A stretch of DNA of 64,000 bases from Betaproteobacteria bacterium Ga0077532 (GCA_001464895.1 LNEE01000016.1:62001-126000); one strand, 5' to 3'; shown: positions 37,725 through 48,871, numbered from the stretch's first letter. Notes: generated by a model from the letters alone, not told the origin. Translations and numbers: made by a program.

Positions 37725-38803
37725 TGCTCCTCCGCTAGTGAAGCCAGTTGCTCCGCCTGATGCTCAGCCATGAGCGCAGCACAAAGTTCCTCGATGTCGC
37801 CATCCATGATCTGGGCAATCTTGTGGAGCGTGATGTTGATGCGGTGATCCGTCACTCGCCCCTGGGGAAAGTTGTAAGTTCGGATACGCTCGGAACGATC
37901 CCCACTACCAATCATGGACTTGCGATCAGCAGCCGTCTTCGCGGCCTGTTCTCTCACCTGCTTGTCACGAATCCGCGCGGCGAGAATCGACATCGCCTGC
38001 GCCTTGTTCTTGTGTTGGGATCGGTCGTCCTGACACTCCACCACGATCCCCGTGGGCAAGTGGGTGACGCGCACGGCGGAATCGGTCTTGTTGATGTGCT
38101 GCCCCCCGGCGCCGGAGGCGCGAAAGGTGTCAACTCGCAGATCGGCCGGATTCAGAATGACATCCGTGACGTCGTCAACCTCCGGCAGGATGGCCACTGT
38201 GCATGCCGACGTATGGATCCGCCCCTGCGCTTCCGTCGCTGGTACTCGCTGGACCCGATGACCACCTGATTCGAACTTGAGCTTCGAGTAGGCCCCCTGA
38301 CCGGCGATCTTGGCGATGATTTCCTTGAAGCCACCCAACTCGCTCGGACTCTGGGCAACGAGCTCGACCCTCCAGCCATTGCGCTCGGCGAACCGCGAAT
38401 ACATGCGGAACAAGTCACCCGCAAACAACGCGGATTCGTCTCCCCCGGCACCCGCTCGAATCTCGAGAAAGATGTCGCGGTCGTCGTTGGGGTCGCGAGG
38501 CAGAAGCTCCCGCTGAAGTTCGGACTCGAGTTCCTCCAGGCGCCGGCGAGTGGCCCGAGTCTCTTCTTCAGCGAACTCACGCATGCCCGGCTCGGCCGCC
38601 ATCTGTTGGGCGGCCGCCAGGTCATGCTCTCCTTCACGGTAGGCGCGATAGAGGTCGACAACCGGTCGGATGCCTGCATGTTCCCGCACCAGCTTTCGAT
38701 AGGTATCGAGGTCACGCGTGACCTCTTCCTGGGCCAACAGGTGATCGATCTCTTCGATGCGTGCAGAAAGTCGCATCAGTCGCGACGAAAGCGATGCCTT
38801 CAT
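37721..38803 (-). CDS. prfA: Peptide chain release factor 1
   Basis: The 360-residue factor decoding UAA and UAG. The peptidyl-hydrolysis motif is in [20 protein letters not shown] near residue 230. The RF1 anticodon-like region follows the helical N-terminal domain; [20 protein letters not shown] is a class signature. Both its start and its stop lie in four-base overlaps with hemA and prmC, so the three genes are coupled. Confidence 0.97.
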   Translation of the reverse strand: MKASLSSRLMRLSARIEEIDHLLAQEEVTRDLDTYRKLVREHAGIRPVVDLYRAYREGEHDLAAAQQMAAEPGMREFAEEETRATRRRLEELESELQRELLPRDPNDDRDIFLEIRAGAGGDESALFAGDLFRMYSRFAERNGWRVELVAQSPSELGGFKEIIAKIAGQGAYSKLKFESGGHRVQRVPATEAQGRIHTSACTVAILPEVDDVTDVILNPADLRVDTFRASGAGGQHINKTDSAVRVTHLPTGIVVECQDDRSQHKNKAQAMSILAARIRDKQVREQAAKTAADRKSMIGSGDRSERIRTYNFPQGRVTDHRINITLHKIAQIMDGDIEELCAALMAEHQAEQLASLAEEQ

Positions 38804-40053
38804 GCCCGCCTGTCGCCCCCGAAGAGGCCCGACAGCACACCGAGGATCCGGTCTCGATCGTCGCCCTCGGCACCTTGGAGTGCCTGCGTCGGACCATGGA
38901 GGAACTTGTTCGTCAGCCCGTGTGAGAGCGCCTCGAGCACCACTTTCGGATCATCACCACGCGCAATGGCTCTCAGCGCGCGATCGACCTCATGCTGTCT
39001 GACGGCCTCTGCACGCCCGCGGATCTCCCGGATCGCCGGCACCAACTCGCGGGACCGCAACCACCGCATGAAATCGGACACACCCGTGGCGATGATCGAC
39101 TCCGCCTCGGCAACAGCGGCATGACGGTGGTCGAGCCCCTCACGGACGATCGTCCCGAGATCGTCAACCGTGTAGAGGAAGACGTCCCCGAGCTTGGCAA
39201 CCTCCGGCTCGATATCTCGAGGCACCGCGAGGTCCACCAGCAGCATCGGCCGATGCCGCCTCGCCTTCAGCGCCCGCTCGATAAGGCCCTTGCCAAGGAT
39301 CGGCAGCGGGCTGGCAGTACACGTCACGACGATATCGAACTGCGCCACCGCATCTGGAAGCGCCGACAGAGGGATGGCCTGGCCGGAATACTTGACCGCC
39401 ATTCCTTCCGCCCGCTCCATCGTTCGGTTCGTGAAAACAGCACGCCGCGGCTTCCGAGCACAGAAATGGGCTGCGCAGAGATCGATCATCTCGCCTGCGC
39501 CGATGAAAAGAACGGCTTGCTCCGCGATGGAAGGAAAGATCCGCTCGGCGACCCGGACACCCGCCGCGGCCAGCGACACCGAGCTTGCGCCGATATCGGT
39601 CCGGGTCCTGACCTCCTTCGCAACAGAGAACGTTCGCTGAAAAAGCTTGTGAAGGACGGTACCAAGAGTCCCGGCCTCTTCCGCGAAACGTACGGCCTGC
39701 TTCATCTGCCCCAGGATCTGCGCTTCGCCGATGACCATGGACTCGAGGCCGCTGGCGACCCGGAAAGCATGCGCAACCGCCTGTTCGCGGGGGAATTCGT
39801 AGAGGTAGGGGGCGAGCTTGTCAGCGCCGAGCCCGTGGTACTTCGCGAGCCAATCGATGATCCGCGAGGGCTCGGCTGTGGCGCAAAACACTTCCGTGCG
39901 GTTGCAGGTCGAGATGATCGCGGCTTCGTCGACGCGCTGATTCTTGACAAGATCGACGAGCGCGGGCCGAAGGCCTTCTGCGGCGAAGGCCACCTGTTCG
40001 CGCAACGCAAGTGGCGCCGTCTGGTGGTTGACGCCTAGCGCGACCAGTTCCAT
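38800..40053 (-). CDS. hemA: Glutamyl-tRNA reductase
   Basis: The 417-residue NADPH-dependent enzyme that begins tetrapyrrole synthesis by reducing glutamyl-tRNA to glutamate-1-semialdehyde. It starts [20 protein letters not shown]. The catalytic cysteine is in [13 protein letters not shown] near residue 50. [20 protein letters not shown] and the NADPH-binding [17 protein letters not shown] are intact. The dimerisation domain ends [13 protein letters not shown]. It is first of the hemA-prfA-prmC set, with tRNA-Phe about 145 bases upstream. Confidence 0.97.
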   Translation of the reverse strand: MELVALGVNHQTAPLALREQVAFAAEGLRPALVDLVKNQRVDEAAIISTCNRTEVFCATAEPSRIIDWLAKYHGLGADKLAPYLYEFPREQAVAHAFRVASGLESMVIGEAQILGQMKQAVRFAEEAGTLGTVLHKLFQRTFSVAKEVRTRTDIGASSVSLAAAGVRVAERIFPSIAEQAVLFIGAGEMIDLCAAHFCARKPRRAVFTNRTMERAEGMAVKYSGQAIPLSALPDAVAQFDIVVTCTASPLPILGKGLIERALKARRHRPMLLVDLAVPRDIEPEVAKLGDVFLYTVDDLGTIVREGLDHRHAAVAEAESIIATGVSDFMRWLRSRELVPAIREIRGRAEAVRQHEVDRALRAIARGDDPKVVLEALSHGLTNKFLHGPTQALQGAEGDDRDRILGVLSGLFGGDRRA

Positions 40054-40198
40054 CGGCTATCGGTCCGGACGCGGCATAGCGGAAATTCGCGAAGTTTGAT
40101 GCTGCCTCCGGAATCGCACACCACGGTCTGCCGCTGGGCGGCGGTCTCCATGCTAGGACCCCTCGGAACGAAGGAATCGCTCCGGAAGACAGTGGGGT

Positions 40199-40274
40199 TG
40201 GTGGCCAAGGGCGGAATCGAACCACCGACACAAGGATTTTCAATCCTCTGCTCTACCGACTGAGCTACTTGGCC
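40199..40274 (-). tRNA. tRNA-Phe (anticodon GAA)
   Basis: A 76-nucleotide cloverleaf on the minus strand, including encoded CCA. Acceptor arms GGCCAAG and CTTGGCC pair fully. The D arm contains GCTCAGTCGGTAGAGC, the anticodon stem-loop GGATTGAAAATCC gives GAA, and the T arm is GTCGGTTCGATTCCGCC-like with GGTTCGATTCC. Discriminator A is followed by CCA. Confidence 0.97.
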
Positions 40275-40918
40275 GTCGTCACACAGTCGACATCCCGCCC
40301 AGACGCTCCCCCGAACGATTAGAGGGAACTGTTGATTCAGTGCGAGGCGTCGAAACGTTCCGGTTGAGACACTCAGCTGGCTGGTTTCCCTCGCCGCATG
40401 GCTTTTCTTCGCCATAAGGCAGCAGGCATTACGTAAGCCAACCCGTCCGCAACCGAACGAAAATTATAGACGATCGATGCAGCGATGGCGAGCCAGGCGA
40501 GCACCTAGAGAATCATGCACTCCCGCGCGGACTCGCGATAACATCGACGGGGGAAGGAGTTTGTTGTCTGTCCACGGAGCCCCACGGCGGACACAGGCGC
40601 AATCGCGCCCTTTCGCCGGAGTGTCGGATAAGCACGCCACCGACACGAGCGACAGGTGATGGGCTCGCCTCGTCGGAAGCCATCGGACATCGGGCCAAGA
40701 GCGCACGACACCCAGACTGCAAACGAATCGACCGCCGTCAACACCATTTAGGAAACCAGTCACAGATACGAGCGGCCCGTCGCGAATTGCGCGGGCAACC
40801 GCTCCCTGAGATCCGATCGCCAAGCCAGATCCTGGCTACGACGGAGCCCGGCTCCCCGGTCCCTTACCCCTACAAGCCAGGCGCAGTACCCGGAACCGCC
40901 AGCGAGCCCCCACCCAGC
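40275..40918. other. Long intergenic stretch with no recognised gene
   Basis: About 640 bases between tRNA-Phe and the response-regulator gene. Short frames on both strands have poor ribosome binding sites and no family similarity. A perfect minus-strand TATAAT lies at 40463-40468, but no -35 partner was seen at the right distance. A small plus-strand hairpin GGCGC-AATC-GCGCC occurs around 40595-40615. It may hold regulatory or RNA elements not recognised here. Confidence 0.5.
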
Positions 40919-42904
40919 ATGGAACGCATACTTCTCGTAGAGAGCAACGCCACCCTCAGGGAATGGTGCCGGCTTCATCTCAACGCAAATGGTTACCAGG
41001 TGACCGCGGGGGATCACCTCGGCCAGATGCTCGATGCAGCACGGAGCGAACGATCTGACCTGGCGATCATCTCGACCGACCTGCCCGGCAGCAACGCATT
41101 CGTGCTTGCCGCCACGCTGCGCTCCGATGCACGCACCGCCATGATTCCTCTGCTTTTCCTCGTTCCGGGAGATGAGCCGGAGACGTATTCCCGAGCGCTG
41201 ACCATTGCCCCGGGCGGCGTTCTAAGCAAGCCCTTCGGATGGCCCGTACTGCGGGAAGCGGTTCGCGCTCGACTGGGCTCCGAGATGAATGGCGGGGCCG
41301 GCACGGACATGCCGGCACTCTCCGCGTGGGGTACGAGCCCGCTTGCGTCACCGGGGATGCTCGTCGAGTCCCGTAGTGCGAGCGTGCTCTTCGTTTCGTT
41401 GCGAAACCTCGTGACACTCGCAAGGTCTCTGCGCGGCAGAACACTCGAGTCGCTGCTGCAGAAGTTCGTGACCGACTCGCGCGACGCCATTCTCAGCCAG
41501 GGCGGCTGGGTCGTTCGCGCTGACGCCACTGGACTGCTGGCGCTCTTCGAGGATGGCCCGAACACGGACCGAACGCATTCGACCCGCGCCTTCGAGGCGG
41601 CGATGGCGGCCATGCTCACCGCCAGGCGGGTCAAGACGTGGGCTCACGCCACGCTCTCGGACGCGTTCATACCCCAGATTTCGATCGGCTGCGGGATCGA
41701 CTCGGGAGAGGTGATCGTGGCGCGTCTGGCAATCGGGGGCACCGTGGTACCCAGCGTCGCCGGCCCGGCCGTCGATGTGGCGAGCCGGCTGGATGGCCGC
41801 TCCAAGGGGCTGGGTTGGAGCATCGCGGTGTCTGAAGCGAGCGCACTGCTTGCCGGCAACCGCTTTCAACTGGGCCGCCGAGCGACCGTCACGGACTCCG
41901 ACCACGGCACCATCCCGATCGTCGAAGTGAGCGGGTTCAACCCAGGGACGGCCCGCCCCGGCGAACTGATCATGATGACCGAGGCCAGCGAGGCAATCCT
42001 GTCGAATGGCATCCTGGCCCGCCTGCCTGGCGACGCCGAGCCCGACGAAGCCGATCGAACGATCGTGGTGGGCGGGTCGTTGCGCCCGCCGGAGGAGCAC
42101 GACGTCGGTGTCCCGCATCGGAAGATAGTGAAGCGTGTCGGGCAGGGCTCGAGCGTCACTGCGTATCAAGCAGTACACGAACACACTGCGAGGGACGAGT
42201 TTCTCAAGGTGATCCCCGTCCGTGAGGTCCCGGACGGCTTCATCGAGCAATACCTCGACGACTATCGCCGGATTGCTGACCTCGACCAGCGCAACGTTCT
42301 CTCGGTCTTCGAGATCGGGCGTACCGACGACATCGCATTCGTGGCAACGGAGTTCCTGCCGGGAGGGAGCCTCGAGGCCGCGATCCGCAAACGCGTCCCG
42401 ATCGGTCTGTCACTCAACTATCTTGCGCAGATGAGCTTCGCACTCGACGCCCTGCACGGGCTGGACCTCTTTCACGGATCGCTCGGCGCGGAACATTTTC
42501 TGTTCCGAAAGGAACGGGTCGTGGTGTTGGCTGACTTCAACACCACCGAACGAGCATTGCGCACAGCGCGCCGCGAAAATGTTTCAGCTTCCGAGCGTGA
42601 AGCGTATCTCCAGAACGGCCGACGGGCGGATTTCCGCGCGCTCGGACTCATCCTGAGCGCACTGCTTCGAGGGGACACGCCAGCTCGAAGCGGGGGCCAG
42701 CCCGACGGAGATCTGACAGCATCGCTGCGCCTGCCCGAAGAACTCGCAGCACTTCGACCCTGTCTGGAAGGGCTCCTCGGAACAGGGCGAAATCGCGCGT
42801 TCGAAAGGGCCGAGGAAGTGCTCGTTGAATTGATGACGGTCCGGGAGGTGTTTCCGTTCGACATGCGCGCCGGTGATCCCGACAGCGCGCCGCTGCTTCC
42901 ATGA
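40919..42904 (+). CDS. Receiver / cyclase-like / kinase-like fusion with degenerate active sites
   Basis: A 661-residue soluble protein. An N-terminal receiver-like domain (MERILLVESNATLREWC, lysine in VLSKPFG) has Ser where the phosphoacceptor Asp is expected (IISTDLPG). A class III adenylate/guanylate cyclase-like domain (about residues 140-300) has FVSLRN in place of the first metal Asp; the second Asp survives in RADATGLLALF. A C-terminal protein-kinase-like domain (about 400-640) keeps a lysine in DEFLKVIPV and DFN for DFG, but the catalytic loop reads FHGSLGAEHF, lacking the catalytic Asp. It is probably a regulatory scaffold rather than an enzyme. The start is set at the ATG that opens the receiver homology; the frame is open upstream to a TTG at 40787. 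It converges with the protease gene. Confidence 0.75.
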   Translation: MERILLVESNATLREWCRLHLNANGYQVTAGDHLGQMLDAARSERSDLAIISTDLPGSNAFVLAATLRSDARTAMIPLLFLVPGDEPETYSRALTIAPGGVLSKPFGWPVLREAVRARLGSEMNGGAGTDMPALSAWGTSPLASPGMLVESRSASVLFVSLRNLVTLARSLRGRTLESLLQKFVTDSRDAILSQGGWVVRADATGLLALFEDGPNTDRTHSTRAFEAAMAAMLTARRVKTWAHATLSDAFIPQISIGCGIDSGEVIVARLAIGGTVVPSVAGPAVDVASRLDGRSKGLGWSIAVSEASALLAGNRFQLGRRATVTDSDHGTIPIVEVSGFNPGTARPGELIMMTEASEAILSNGILARLPGDAEPDEADRTIVVGGSLRPPEEHDVGVPHRKIVKRVGQGSSVTAYQAVHEHTARDEFLKVIPVREVPDGFIEQYLDDYRRIADLDQRNVLSVFEIGRTDDIAFVATEFLPGGSLEAAIRKRVPIGLSLNYLAQMSFALDALHGLDLFHGSLGAEHFLFRKERVVVLADFNTTERALRTARRENVSASEREAYLQNGRRADFRALGLILSALLRGDTPARSGGQPDGDLTASLRLPEELAALRPCLEGLLGTGRNRAFERAEEVLVELMTVREVFPFDMRAGDPDSAPLLP

Positions 42905-42940
42905 CGAGCAAGCGGCCCGGGCAATCTGCCGGACTGACGC

Positions 42941-43729
42941 CTACTTGATGGTCTTCATCAGATCCAGCAGCCACTGAACCGGAAGCGCGTACGCGATGCC
43001 GCTGGGCTGCGACAGGAGCGTCTCTCTCGACGCCTTAACGAATACGCTGTTCAGGATTCCGACCACCCCACCCGACTCGGGGTCGTAGAGGGGACTCCCA
43101 CTGTTACCCGGGTACGCGGTGGCATCGAGTTGCATCACCGCAGCAGCCCCGCTCGACAGACGTCGAATCGCCTGAGCATCGAGCTGTGCCGCATCGCTCG
43201 TAGGTATCGATATCGGTGTGAGCGCCGCCACCATCGCCCGATGGGTCACCGGTATGAGCCCCAGCACCGCGCCGATGGGAAAACCAGTGAAGTAGAGCGT
43301 CTGGCCTTCGCGAACGCGGAACGTCTCCAAGATCCGAAGCGGCGGAAGCTTGGCCCCTTCGATGGCAAGAATCGCCAGATCATTGGTGCGATCCACGGCG
43401 AGGACTCGAGCCATGCGGGCCTGCCCCGTTGAGATGTTGATCCCGGGCAGCACAGCCACCAGGGATTCCCGGCGCTCACTGTCCAGGGTTGGCGGAAGGA
43501 CATGCGCATTGGTGACGATCCACGCGCCGTCACCGATGGCGAATCCAGTCCCGCGAAAGGCGAAGGCAGGATTTCGAGTGCGCTCATAGGTGCCAACTGC
43601 CACCACCGACGCCTTCACACGCTCGATGGTGTCCATCGGATCGGAGCGCGCCTCGCCCACTGCCAAGGTCAGCAGAAGCCACGGGAGTCCCATCCGGAAA
43701 ACGCGGACGAGCGCCGTCACGGACTTCAC
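42941..43729 (-). CDS. Secreted trypsin-like serine protease
   Basis: A protein of about 262 residues with an N-terminal signal ([17 protein letters not shown]) and a chymotrypsin-fold protease domain. The triad is visible as His in VTNAHVLPP, Asp in [11 protein letters not shown] and Ser in [17 protein letters not shown]. No PDZ domain follows, so it is not a standard DegP. The GTG start overlaps the epimerase stop (GTGA), though a second GTG nine bases on is possible. It is last in the PrsT-dehydrogenase-epimerase run and could process matrix or sorting-signal proteins. Confidence 0.85.
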   Translation of the reverse strand: MKSVTALVRVFRMGLPWLLLTLAVGEARSDPMDTIERVKASVVAVGTYERTRNPAFAFRGTGFAIGDGAWIVTNAHVLPPTLDSERRESLVAVLPGINISTGQARMARVLAVDRTNDLAILAIEGAKLPPLRILETFRVREGQTLYFTGFPIGAVLGLIPVTHRAMVAALTPISIPTSDAAQLDAQAIRRLSSGAAAVMQLDATAYPGNSGSPLYDPESGGVVGILNSVFVKASRETLLSQPSGIAYALPVQWLLDLMKTIK

Positions 43730-44772
43730 TCGCCGCGCCCCGGTTCTCCGTATTCGGACAAGTACCATGGCAACGCCTCCCGCAGACCATTCTCGAGATC
43801 GTGCGTCGGCTCATACCCGAGAAGACTCTGGGCAAGGCCGACATCGGCCAAGGAGTGGCGCACGTCACCCGGACGAAAGTCGTGGTACTCAGGAACGGCC
43901 TCGATGCCCATCAGGTCGCGAAGCATGCCGAACAGCATGTTCAAGGACGTCCTGTGGTGTACCGCAACATTGTAGATGCGGTTGACCGCATCCGGCGATT
44001 CGGTCAGCGCCGCCAGCAGGTTCATCTGGACGACGTTCTTGACGTAGCAGAAGTCCCGGGAGGTCTCGCCATCGCCGAAGATCTTCACGGACTCCCCCGC
44101 GAGCATCGCCTTCACCCATCGTGGAATAACCGCCGCATAAGGTCCTGCAGGATCCTGCCTGGCACCGAAGACGTTGAAGTACCGCAGGCCGACCGATTGA
44201 AGACCATAGCTTCTGGCGAACACCGATGCATAGAGTTCCGTGACGTACTTCGTCACGGCGTACGGAGAGAGCTGCTGCCCGATGACGTCCTCGACCTTGG
44301 GAAGGGCCGGGTGATCTCCGTACACCGAACTGGATGATGCAAAGACGAAGCGATGCACCTTGGCATCGCGAGCTGCCACCAACATGTTGAGGGTGCCATT
44401 CACGTTGGCCGCGTGCGAAAGCAACGGATCGGCGATGGACCGCGGCACCGACCCCAGCGCAGCCTGATGCAGTACGTACTGCACACCCTCGCACGCCGCC
44501 ACGCATACATCGAGGTCGCGTATGTCGGCCTCGATCAGCCGGTGCCTTGCCCAGGAAGCCTCACCCACCGACGCACGCACCAGATCGAGGTTGCGACGTC
44601 GACCAGTGGCGAAATTGTCGAGCGTCACCACCTCCTGACCGGCGCCCAACAGGGTCTCGATGAGATGGGACCCAATGAATCCCGCACCTCCCGTCACCAA
44701 CCAGCGGGCGCGTGTCCGAAGCAGCGCCGGAGGCAGCCTCGCTGCCGTCGGTGCCTTCGCGAGATCGGTCAA
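43726..44772 (-). CDS. UDP-N-acetylhexosamine(uronate) 4-epimerase, TviC/WbpP-like
   Basis: A 348-residue extended SDR. The NAD motif is [19 protein letters not shown], the active-site triad lies in [16 protein letters not shown] and [14 protein letters not shown], and [20 protein letters not shown] is the sugar-binding part. N-terminal [13 protein letters not shown] before the Rossmann fold is typical of the TviC/WbpP group. The start is a TTG overlapping the stop of the dehydrogenase (TTGA), so the two are coupled. Together they would make UDP-GlcNAc-type uronic acid and its galacto epimer for the exopolysaccharide. Confidence 0.9.
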   Translation of the reverse strand: MTDLAKAPTAARLPPALLRTRARWLVTGGAGFIGSHLIETLLGAGQEVVTLDNFATGRRRNLDLVRASVGEASWARHRLIEADIRDLDVCVAACEGVQYVLHQAALGSVPRSIADPLLSHAANVNGTLNMLVAARDAKVHRFVFASSSSVYGDHPALPKVEDVIGQQLSPYAVTKYVTELYASVFARSYGLQSVGLRYFNVFGARQDPAGPYAAVIPRWVKAMLAGESVKIFGDGETSRDFCYVKNVVQMNLLAALTESPDAVNRIYNVAVHHRTSLNMLFGMLRDLMGIEAVPEYHDFRPGDVRHSLADVGLAQSLLGYEPTHDLENGLREALPWYLSEYGEPGRGE

Positions 44773-46049
44773 AGCCGCCAGACCGTCACGCCGTGCTTCT
44801 CGAAGGCGGCGGCGTCCGCCTGACACTTCACGTCCGTCAACACGGCGCCGGGTCGCATCTTCGCCACGAACTCGGGGATCGGACGATTCACGAACTCCGA
44901 GTGCGCCACCGCGTAGACCACCGCCGCCGCCTTCGGAAGATCGTCCCACGCAGTCAGGGTGACGCCGTACTCGTGCATCGCTTCCTCGGCATTCGCGACC
45001 GGGTCATGCACGTGCACGTTGGCGCCGTACGACTTCAGCTCCTGGATGACATCGATCACGCGGGTATTGCGGGTATCCGGGCAGTTCTCCTTGAACGTCA
45101 GTCCCAGGACGACAACGTCGTCTCCGCGGATGCTGAACCCCGCGCGGATCATCTCCTTCACCGTCTGCTCGGCGACGTACTTTCCCATCCCGTCGTTGAT
45201 GCGTCGCCCGGCGAGAATCACCTGCGGGTGATAGCCCACCTTCTCCGCCTTGTGCGTGAGGTAGTACGGATCCACACCGATGCAGTGACCGCCCACCAGG
45301 CCGGGTCGGAAAGGCAGGAAGTTCCACTTCGTGCCCGCCGCCTTCAGCACTTCCAGCGTGTCGATGCCCAGACGGTGGAAGATGAGCGCCAGCTCGTTCA
45401 TGAGCGCGATGTTCAAGTCGCGCTGCGTGTTCTCGATGACCTTCGCGGCCTCGGCCACCTTGATGCTCGAGGCCCGATGCACCCCGGCAGTGATCACGCT
45501 CTCGTAGACCTTGGCGACGCGCTCCAGCGTTTCCGGCGTGTCGCCCGACACCACCTTGATGATCTTGGTGACCGTGCGCTCCTTGTCACCGGGGTTGATC
45601 CGCTCGGGGGAGTACCCAACGAAGAAGTCGGTCTTCCACTTCATGCCCGAGACGCGCTCCATGATCGGCACGCAGACTTCCTCGGTCGCGCCGGGATACA
45701 CCGTGGATTCGAACACCACGGTCGCGCCTCGCTTCATGTGCTTGCCGACCGATTGGCTGGCGCCAATGAGCGGACTGAAGTCGGGGTTGTGCGCGTCGTC
45801 CACGGGAGTGGGCACAGCGACGATGATGAAGTCGGCCTCCCCCAGCGCCTTGGGATCCGTGGTTGCGGTGAAATGCTTGGCCGCCGCGAGATCCGAGGTG
45901 CTCACCTCGCCAGTCGGATCCACATACGCCCGGTACGCGCGCACCTTCTCCTCGGACAAGTCGAATCCCACGGTCGGAACCTTCTTGCCGAACTCCACAG
46001 CGAGGGGCAACCCCACGTATCCCAGTCCCACCACAGCGATTGAATGCAT
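44769..46049 (-). CDS. UDP-N-acetylhexosamine 6-dehydrogenase, TviB/WbpO-like
   Basis: A 426-residue nucleotide-sugar dehydrogenase. The N-terminal NAD motif is [19 protein letters not shown], the catalytic cysteine is in [18 protein letters not shown] near residue 265, and the catalytic lysine region KFIENT-equivalent reads [17 protein letters not shown]. It would oxidise C6 of UDP-GlcNAc or UDP-GalNAc to the uronic acid. The start at [11 protein letters not shown] is fixed by the family; the upstream open frame is a shadow of PrsT. It is coupled to the epimerase downstream, and PrsT is 50 bases upstream. Confidence 0.92.
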   Translation of the reverse strand: MHSIAVVGLGYVGLPLAVEFGKKVPTVGFDLSEEKVRAYRAYVDPTGEVSTSDLAAAKHFTATTDPKALGEADFIIVAVPTPVDDAHNPDFSPLIGASQSVGKHMKRGATVVFESTVYPGATEEVCVPIMERVSGMKWKTDFFVGYSPERINPGDKERTVTKIIKVVSGDTPETLERVAKVYESVITAGVHRASSIKVAEAAKVIENTQRDLNIALMNELALIFHRLGIDTLEVLKAAGTKWNFLPFRPGLVGGHCIGVDPYYLTHKAEKVGYHPQVILAGRRINDGMGKYVAEQTVKEMIRAGFSIRGDDVVVLGLTFKENCPDTRNTRVIDVIQELKSYGANVHVHDPVANAEEAMHEYGVTLTAWDDLPKAAAVVYAVAHSEFVNRPIPEFVAKMRPGAVLTDVKCQADAAAFEKHGVTVWRL

Positions 46050-46099
46050 GAACTCTCGAGCCTCACGTTTCTGAATTTTTCCAGTGGTCGGACGCTTCG

Positions 46100-48871
46100 T
46101 CACAGCGAGCTTCTGACCTCTTCGATTTCCTTCTTGAGCGACTCGCCGGTCGCCGTCTTGGCGGCAGCATCCACGTGCTGCCTTGCCTCGTCCTTGCGGC
46201 CCGCCCGTGCGAGTGCACGCGCCATGCGCAGGTGCACCGTCGGCGACTCGGGCACCTTCGCCAGGGCCTTCTTGAGATGTTCGATGCCCTTCTCGATCTG
46301 GCCGGCCTGGACATAGACCCAACCAACCGTGTCCAGCACTTCGGCACTTTCGGGCGCCTTCTGAAGTGCTCGGTCGGCGATCGGAATCGCCTCCGGATGC
46401 TGAAGCTTCCCGAGAACCCACGCGAAGTTGTTGAGTAGAACAGGGCTGTCAGGACGAAGCTCTACCGCACGCCGCAGCCAGCGTTCCGCCTCACGGAAAT
46501 CCCCCTTCCCGAGAAAGATTGTGCCTGTCGATCCGATGATCGATGCATCCTTCGGATGGTCCGCGTACCACTTGTTGGCCACGTCCTCCGCTTGCGCGAT
46601 CTTGCCGCTGGCAACCAGCGCCGCCACGAGCTTCTCCGCCAGCACCACCTGTCCGGTTTCCGCAACGCCGGTGCGAAGCACTCGCTCGGCTCCATCGCGG
46701 TCGTTCTGTTTGAGGAGCAGCTGGGCTTCCGCTTCGTATCCATCGACGTCCCGTGGCCACTTCTTCTGGATGAATCTCGCCTTCTCCAGGGCCTCACGCG
46801 TGAATCCAGCGCGCATCTCGACGCCGAAACGCGCGGTCTGCACGGCCTTCGACTCCGGCTCCATTTCTGCCGCGCGTGTCAGCGCCTCCCTTGCGAGTTT
46901 CCAGTCGCGGGCAGCAATGTGGACCTCAGACTGTCCGACATACGGCGCTGCGGAACCTGGCATCAATGACACGAGCTTCCCGTAGGTGGTAAGCGCCATG
47001 GATCCGTCGCCAATCTTCAGCTGCAGTCGCCCGAGCGCCAGCAGAACCTCGGGAGAATCCGGAATGACGGACTGCGCCTCTTTGGCCACCTCCATGGCCT
47101 CGCGGATCTTGCCCCGCTGGCTCAGGAACGCGATCTTGCCGACACGCGGCTTCATCGACGCTGGAGAAGCCGCGATGGCCGCATCGAGAACCTGAAGAAC
47201 CTCGGCATCGGGCAGATCGGCCTGGAACATCAACTGCGCTAGTGCCACTGATGCGTCGACAGCCTTGGGGTTCTTGGCGATCGCAGCAGCGAATCGTCGG
47301 CGTGCGGAGTCAGGTTTGTTGTCCTGAAGGTCCATCACCACCAACCCCTCGACCGGGGCCATGTAGAAGGGGTCGAGTGCGAATGCCTTCTCGTAGGCCT
47401 CGCGCGCACTCGCGCGATCCTTAACCGTCAGCAAGGTCATCCCGAGCGCGTAGTGGGCTGGCGCACTCTCCGGCAGGCGTTCGACCAACCTTCTGGAGAT
47501 CGCGAGCGCTTCCTTCGACTGACCTCGCTGTATGTAATGGCCAATGAGCGCCAGCGCGGCTCCTGGTTGTGAAGGGTCGGCCGCTGAGGCTTCGTCGAGT
47601 TCCCGCACCCCGGTGGCCACGTCTCCGTCCAGAAGATGCGCCCGACCGAGCAACGTCCGGAAGCGGGCACTCTTCGGCTCCATGACCACGGCCTTCCTGA
47701 AGTGCTCGATGGCTCCCTTCAAGTCACCGGAAACCAATGCAATCTCTCCGGCGATCTCATGGATGCCCGGGTCGACAATCACCCCCTTCAGTAGAGGATC
47801 GATGGCCTTCCGCGCAAACGGAATGTTGCCCGACCGCACATAGGTGGTCGCGAGGAGCTTTCGGGGTTGGACATCTTTCGGTCTCGCATCGACAACCTTC
47901 GACAGATACTGCTCCGCCAGGCGATAGTTGCCGAGTTCGAACTCGAGATTGCCCGCGAGGAGCAAGCCCCTGGAATCCTCGGGCAGCAGACGCACCACCT
48001 GCTGTGCTTTCTCCCTGGCGAACTCTTTCCGATTCTCGGCGTAGGCGATGAGCGCATCGAAGTACAGCGTTGCTACCGCCCTTGGAAGCACCTTGCGCAT
48101 CCGTTCGAGCCGAGCCTTTGCACCCGCGATATCCTTGCTGTTGATGAGCAACGGAATGGCGGCACTGAACGCGCGCACATCGGTTGGCCGAAGTTCGAAC
48201 GCGCGGTCGTACAAGCCGACCGCATCGGCCGTCCGGCCTTCCGCACCGAGAATCTCGCCGAGAATGAGCAGCGCTGGCAGTGAGTTCGGATTGTCGGCAA
48301 TCACCTGCTCAAGCATCTTCTTGCCACCGGACGTCTCACCGCGCAGCAAGGCGATTCGCGCCTTCCCGATTGCAGCAGTCTCGTTGGCAGGCTGTATCGA
48401 GGCCGCCTCGGCATAGAGCTTGTCCGCCCCATCCCCACGACCCATCGCGAACTCGACGTCGCCGCGCTTTGCGATGATCTCCGCTTTTGCATCGGGTTGT
48501 GTGATGCCGTCGAGAGACCCTTCCTTCAAGGCATCCAGCGGCCGGCCGGATTCGACCAGGAGCGTCATGAGCGCTGGCTTTACCAAGTTGGCGTCGTAGC
48601 CGAGCGTGCTGGCCCTGCGCAATTCGGTCTCTGCCGCAGCGAAATCGCCGTTGCGCTGGAGTGCAAGGCCAAGCATGTAGCGAACGTCAGCTCGCGCCGG
48701 CTCCGCTTCGGCAGCATTCTTCAGTTCGATCACCGCAGACGAGACCTGTCCCTTGTCGAGGAAGGACTTGCCGTTGGCTAGGAAGTCGTTGGTTGCATCC
48801 TTGCCACACCCTGAGAAAAGCGCAACGAGGCAGAGCAGCAAGGACAGGCGGACGTTCACGATGTTCTTCAT
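46100..48871 (-). CDS. prsT: PEP-CTERM-system TPR lipoprotein PrsT (copy 1)
   Basis: A protein of about 923 residues. MKNIVNVRLSLLLCLVALFS precedes GC: a lipoprotein signal with lipobox cysteine near residue 22. The rest is TPR repeats, beginning FLDKGQVSSAVIELKNAAEA and ending with LNNFAWVLGKLQHPEAIPIA and a DTVGWVYVQAGQIEKGIEHL repeat. Family and context identify PrsT, the TPR protein of XrtA/PEP-CTERM exopolysaccharide loci, probably a periplasmic scaffold anchored to a membrane. A sigma-54 promoter lies about 70 bases upstream. Likely operon: PrsT, dehydrogenase, epimerase, protease. Confidence 0.9.
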   Translation of the reverse strand: MKNIVNVRLSLLLCLVALFSGCGKDATNDFLANGKSFLDKGQVSSAVIELKNAAEAEPARADVRYMLGLALQRNGDFAAAETELRRASTLGYDANLVKPALMTLLVESGRPLDALKEGSLDGITQPDAKAEIIAKRGDVEFAMGRGDGADKLYAEAASIQPANETAAIGKARIALLRGETSGGKKMLEQVIADNPNSLPALLILGEILGAEGRTADAVGLYDRAFELRPTDVRAFSAAIPLLINSKDIAGAKARLERMRKVLPRAVATLYFDALIAYAENRKEFAREKAQQVVRLLPEDSRGLLLAGNLEFELGNYRLAEQYLSKVVDARPKDVQPRKLLATTYVRSGNIPFARKAIDPLLKGVIVDPGIHEIAGEIALVSGDLKGAIEHFRKAVVMEPKSARFRTLLGRAHLLDGDVATGVRELDEASAADPSQPGAALALIGHYIQRGQSKEALAISRRLVERLPESAPAHYALGMTLLTVKDRASAREAYEKAFALDPFYMAPVEGLVVMDLQDNKPDSARRRFAAAIAKNPKAVDASVALAQLMFQADLPDAEVLQVLDAAIAASPASMKPRVGKIAFLSQRGKIREAMEVAKEAQSVIPDSPEVLLALGRLQLKIGDGSMALTTYGKLVSLMPGSAAPYVGQSEVHIAARDWKLAREALTRAAEMEPESKAVQTARFGVEMRAGFTREALEKARFIQKKWPRDVDGYEAEAQLLLKQNDRDGAERVLRTGVAETGQVVLAEKLVAALVASGKIAQAEDVANKWYADHPKDASIIGSTGTIFLGKGDFREAERWLRRAVELRPDSPVLLNNFAWVLGKLQHPEAIPIADRALQKAPESAEVLDTVGWVYVQAGQIEKGIEHLKKALAKVPESPTVHLRMARALARAGRKDEARQHVDAAAKTATGESLKKEIEEVRSSL

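Noticed and set aside
40463-40823. Promoter or small gene between tRNA-Phe and the fusion gene
   Set aside because: TATAAT on the minus strand has no matching -35 and the short frames lack ribosome binding sites and similarity.
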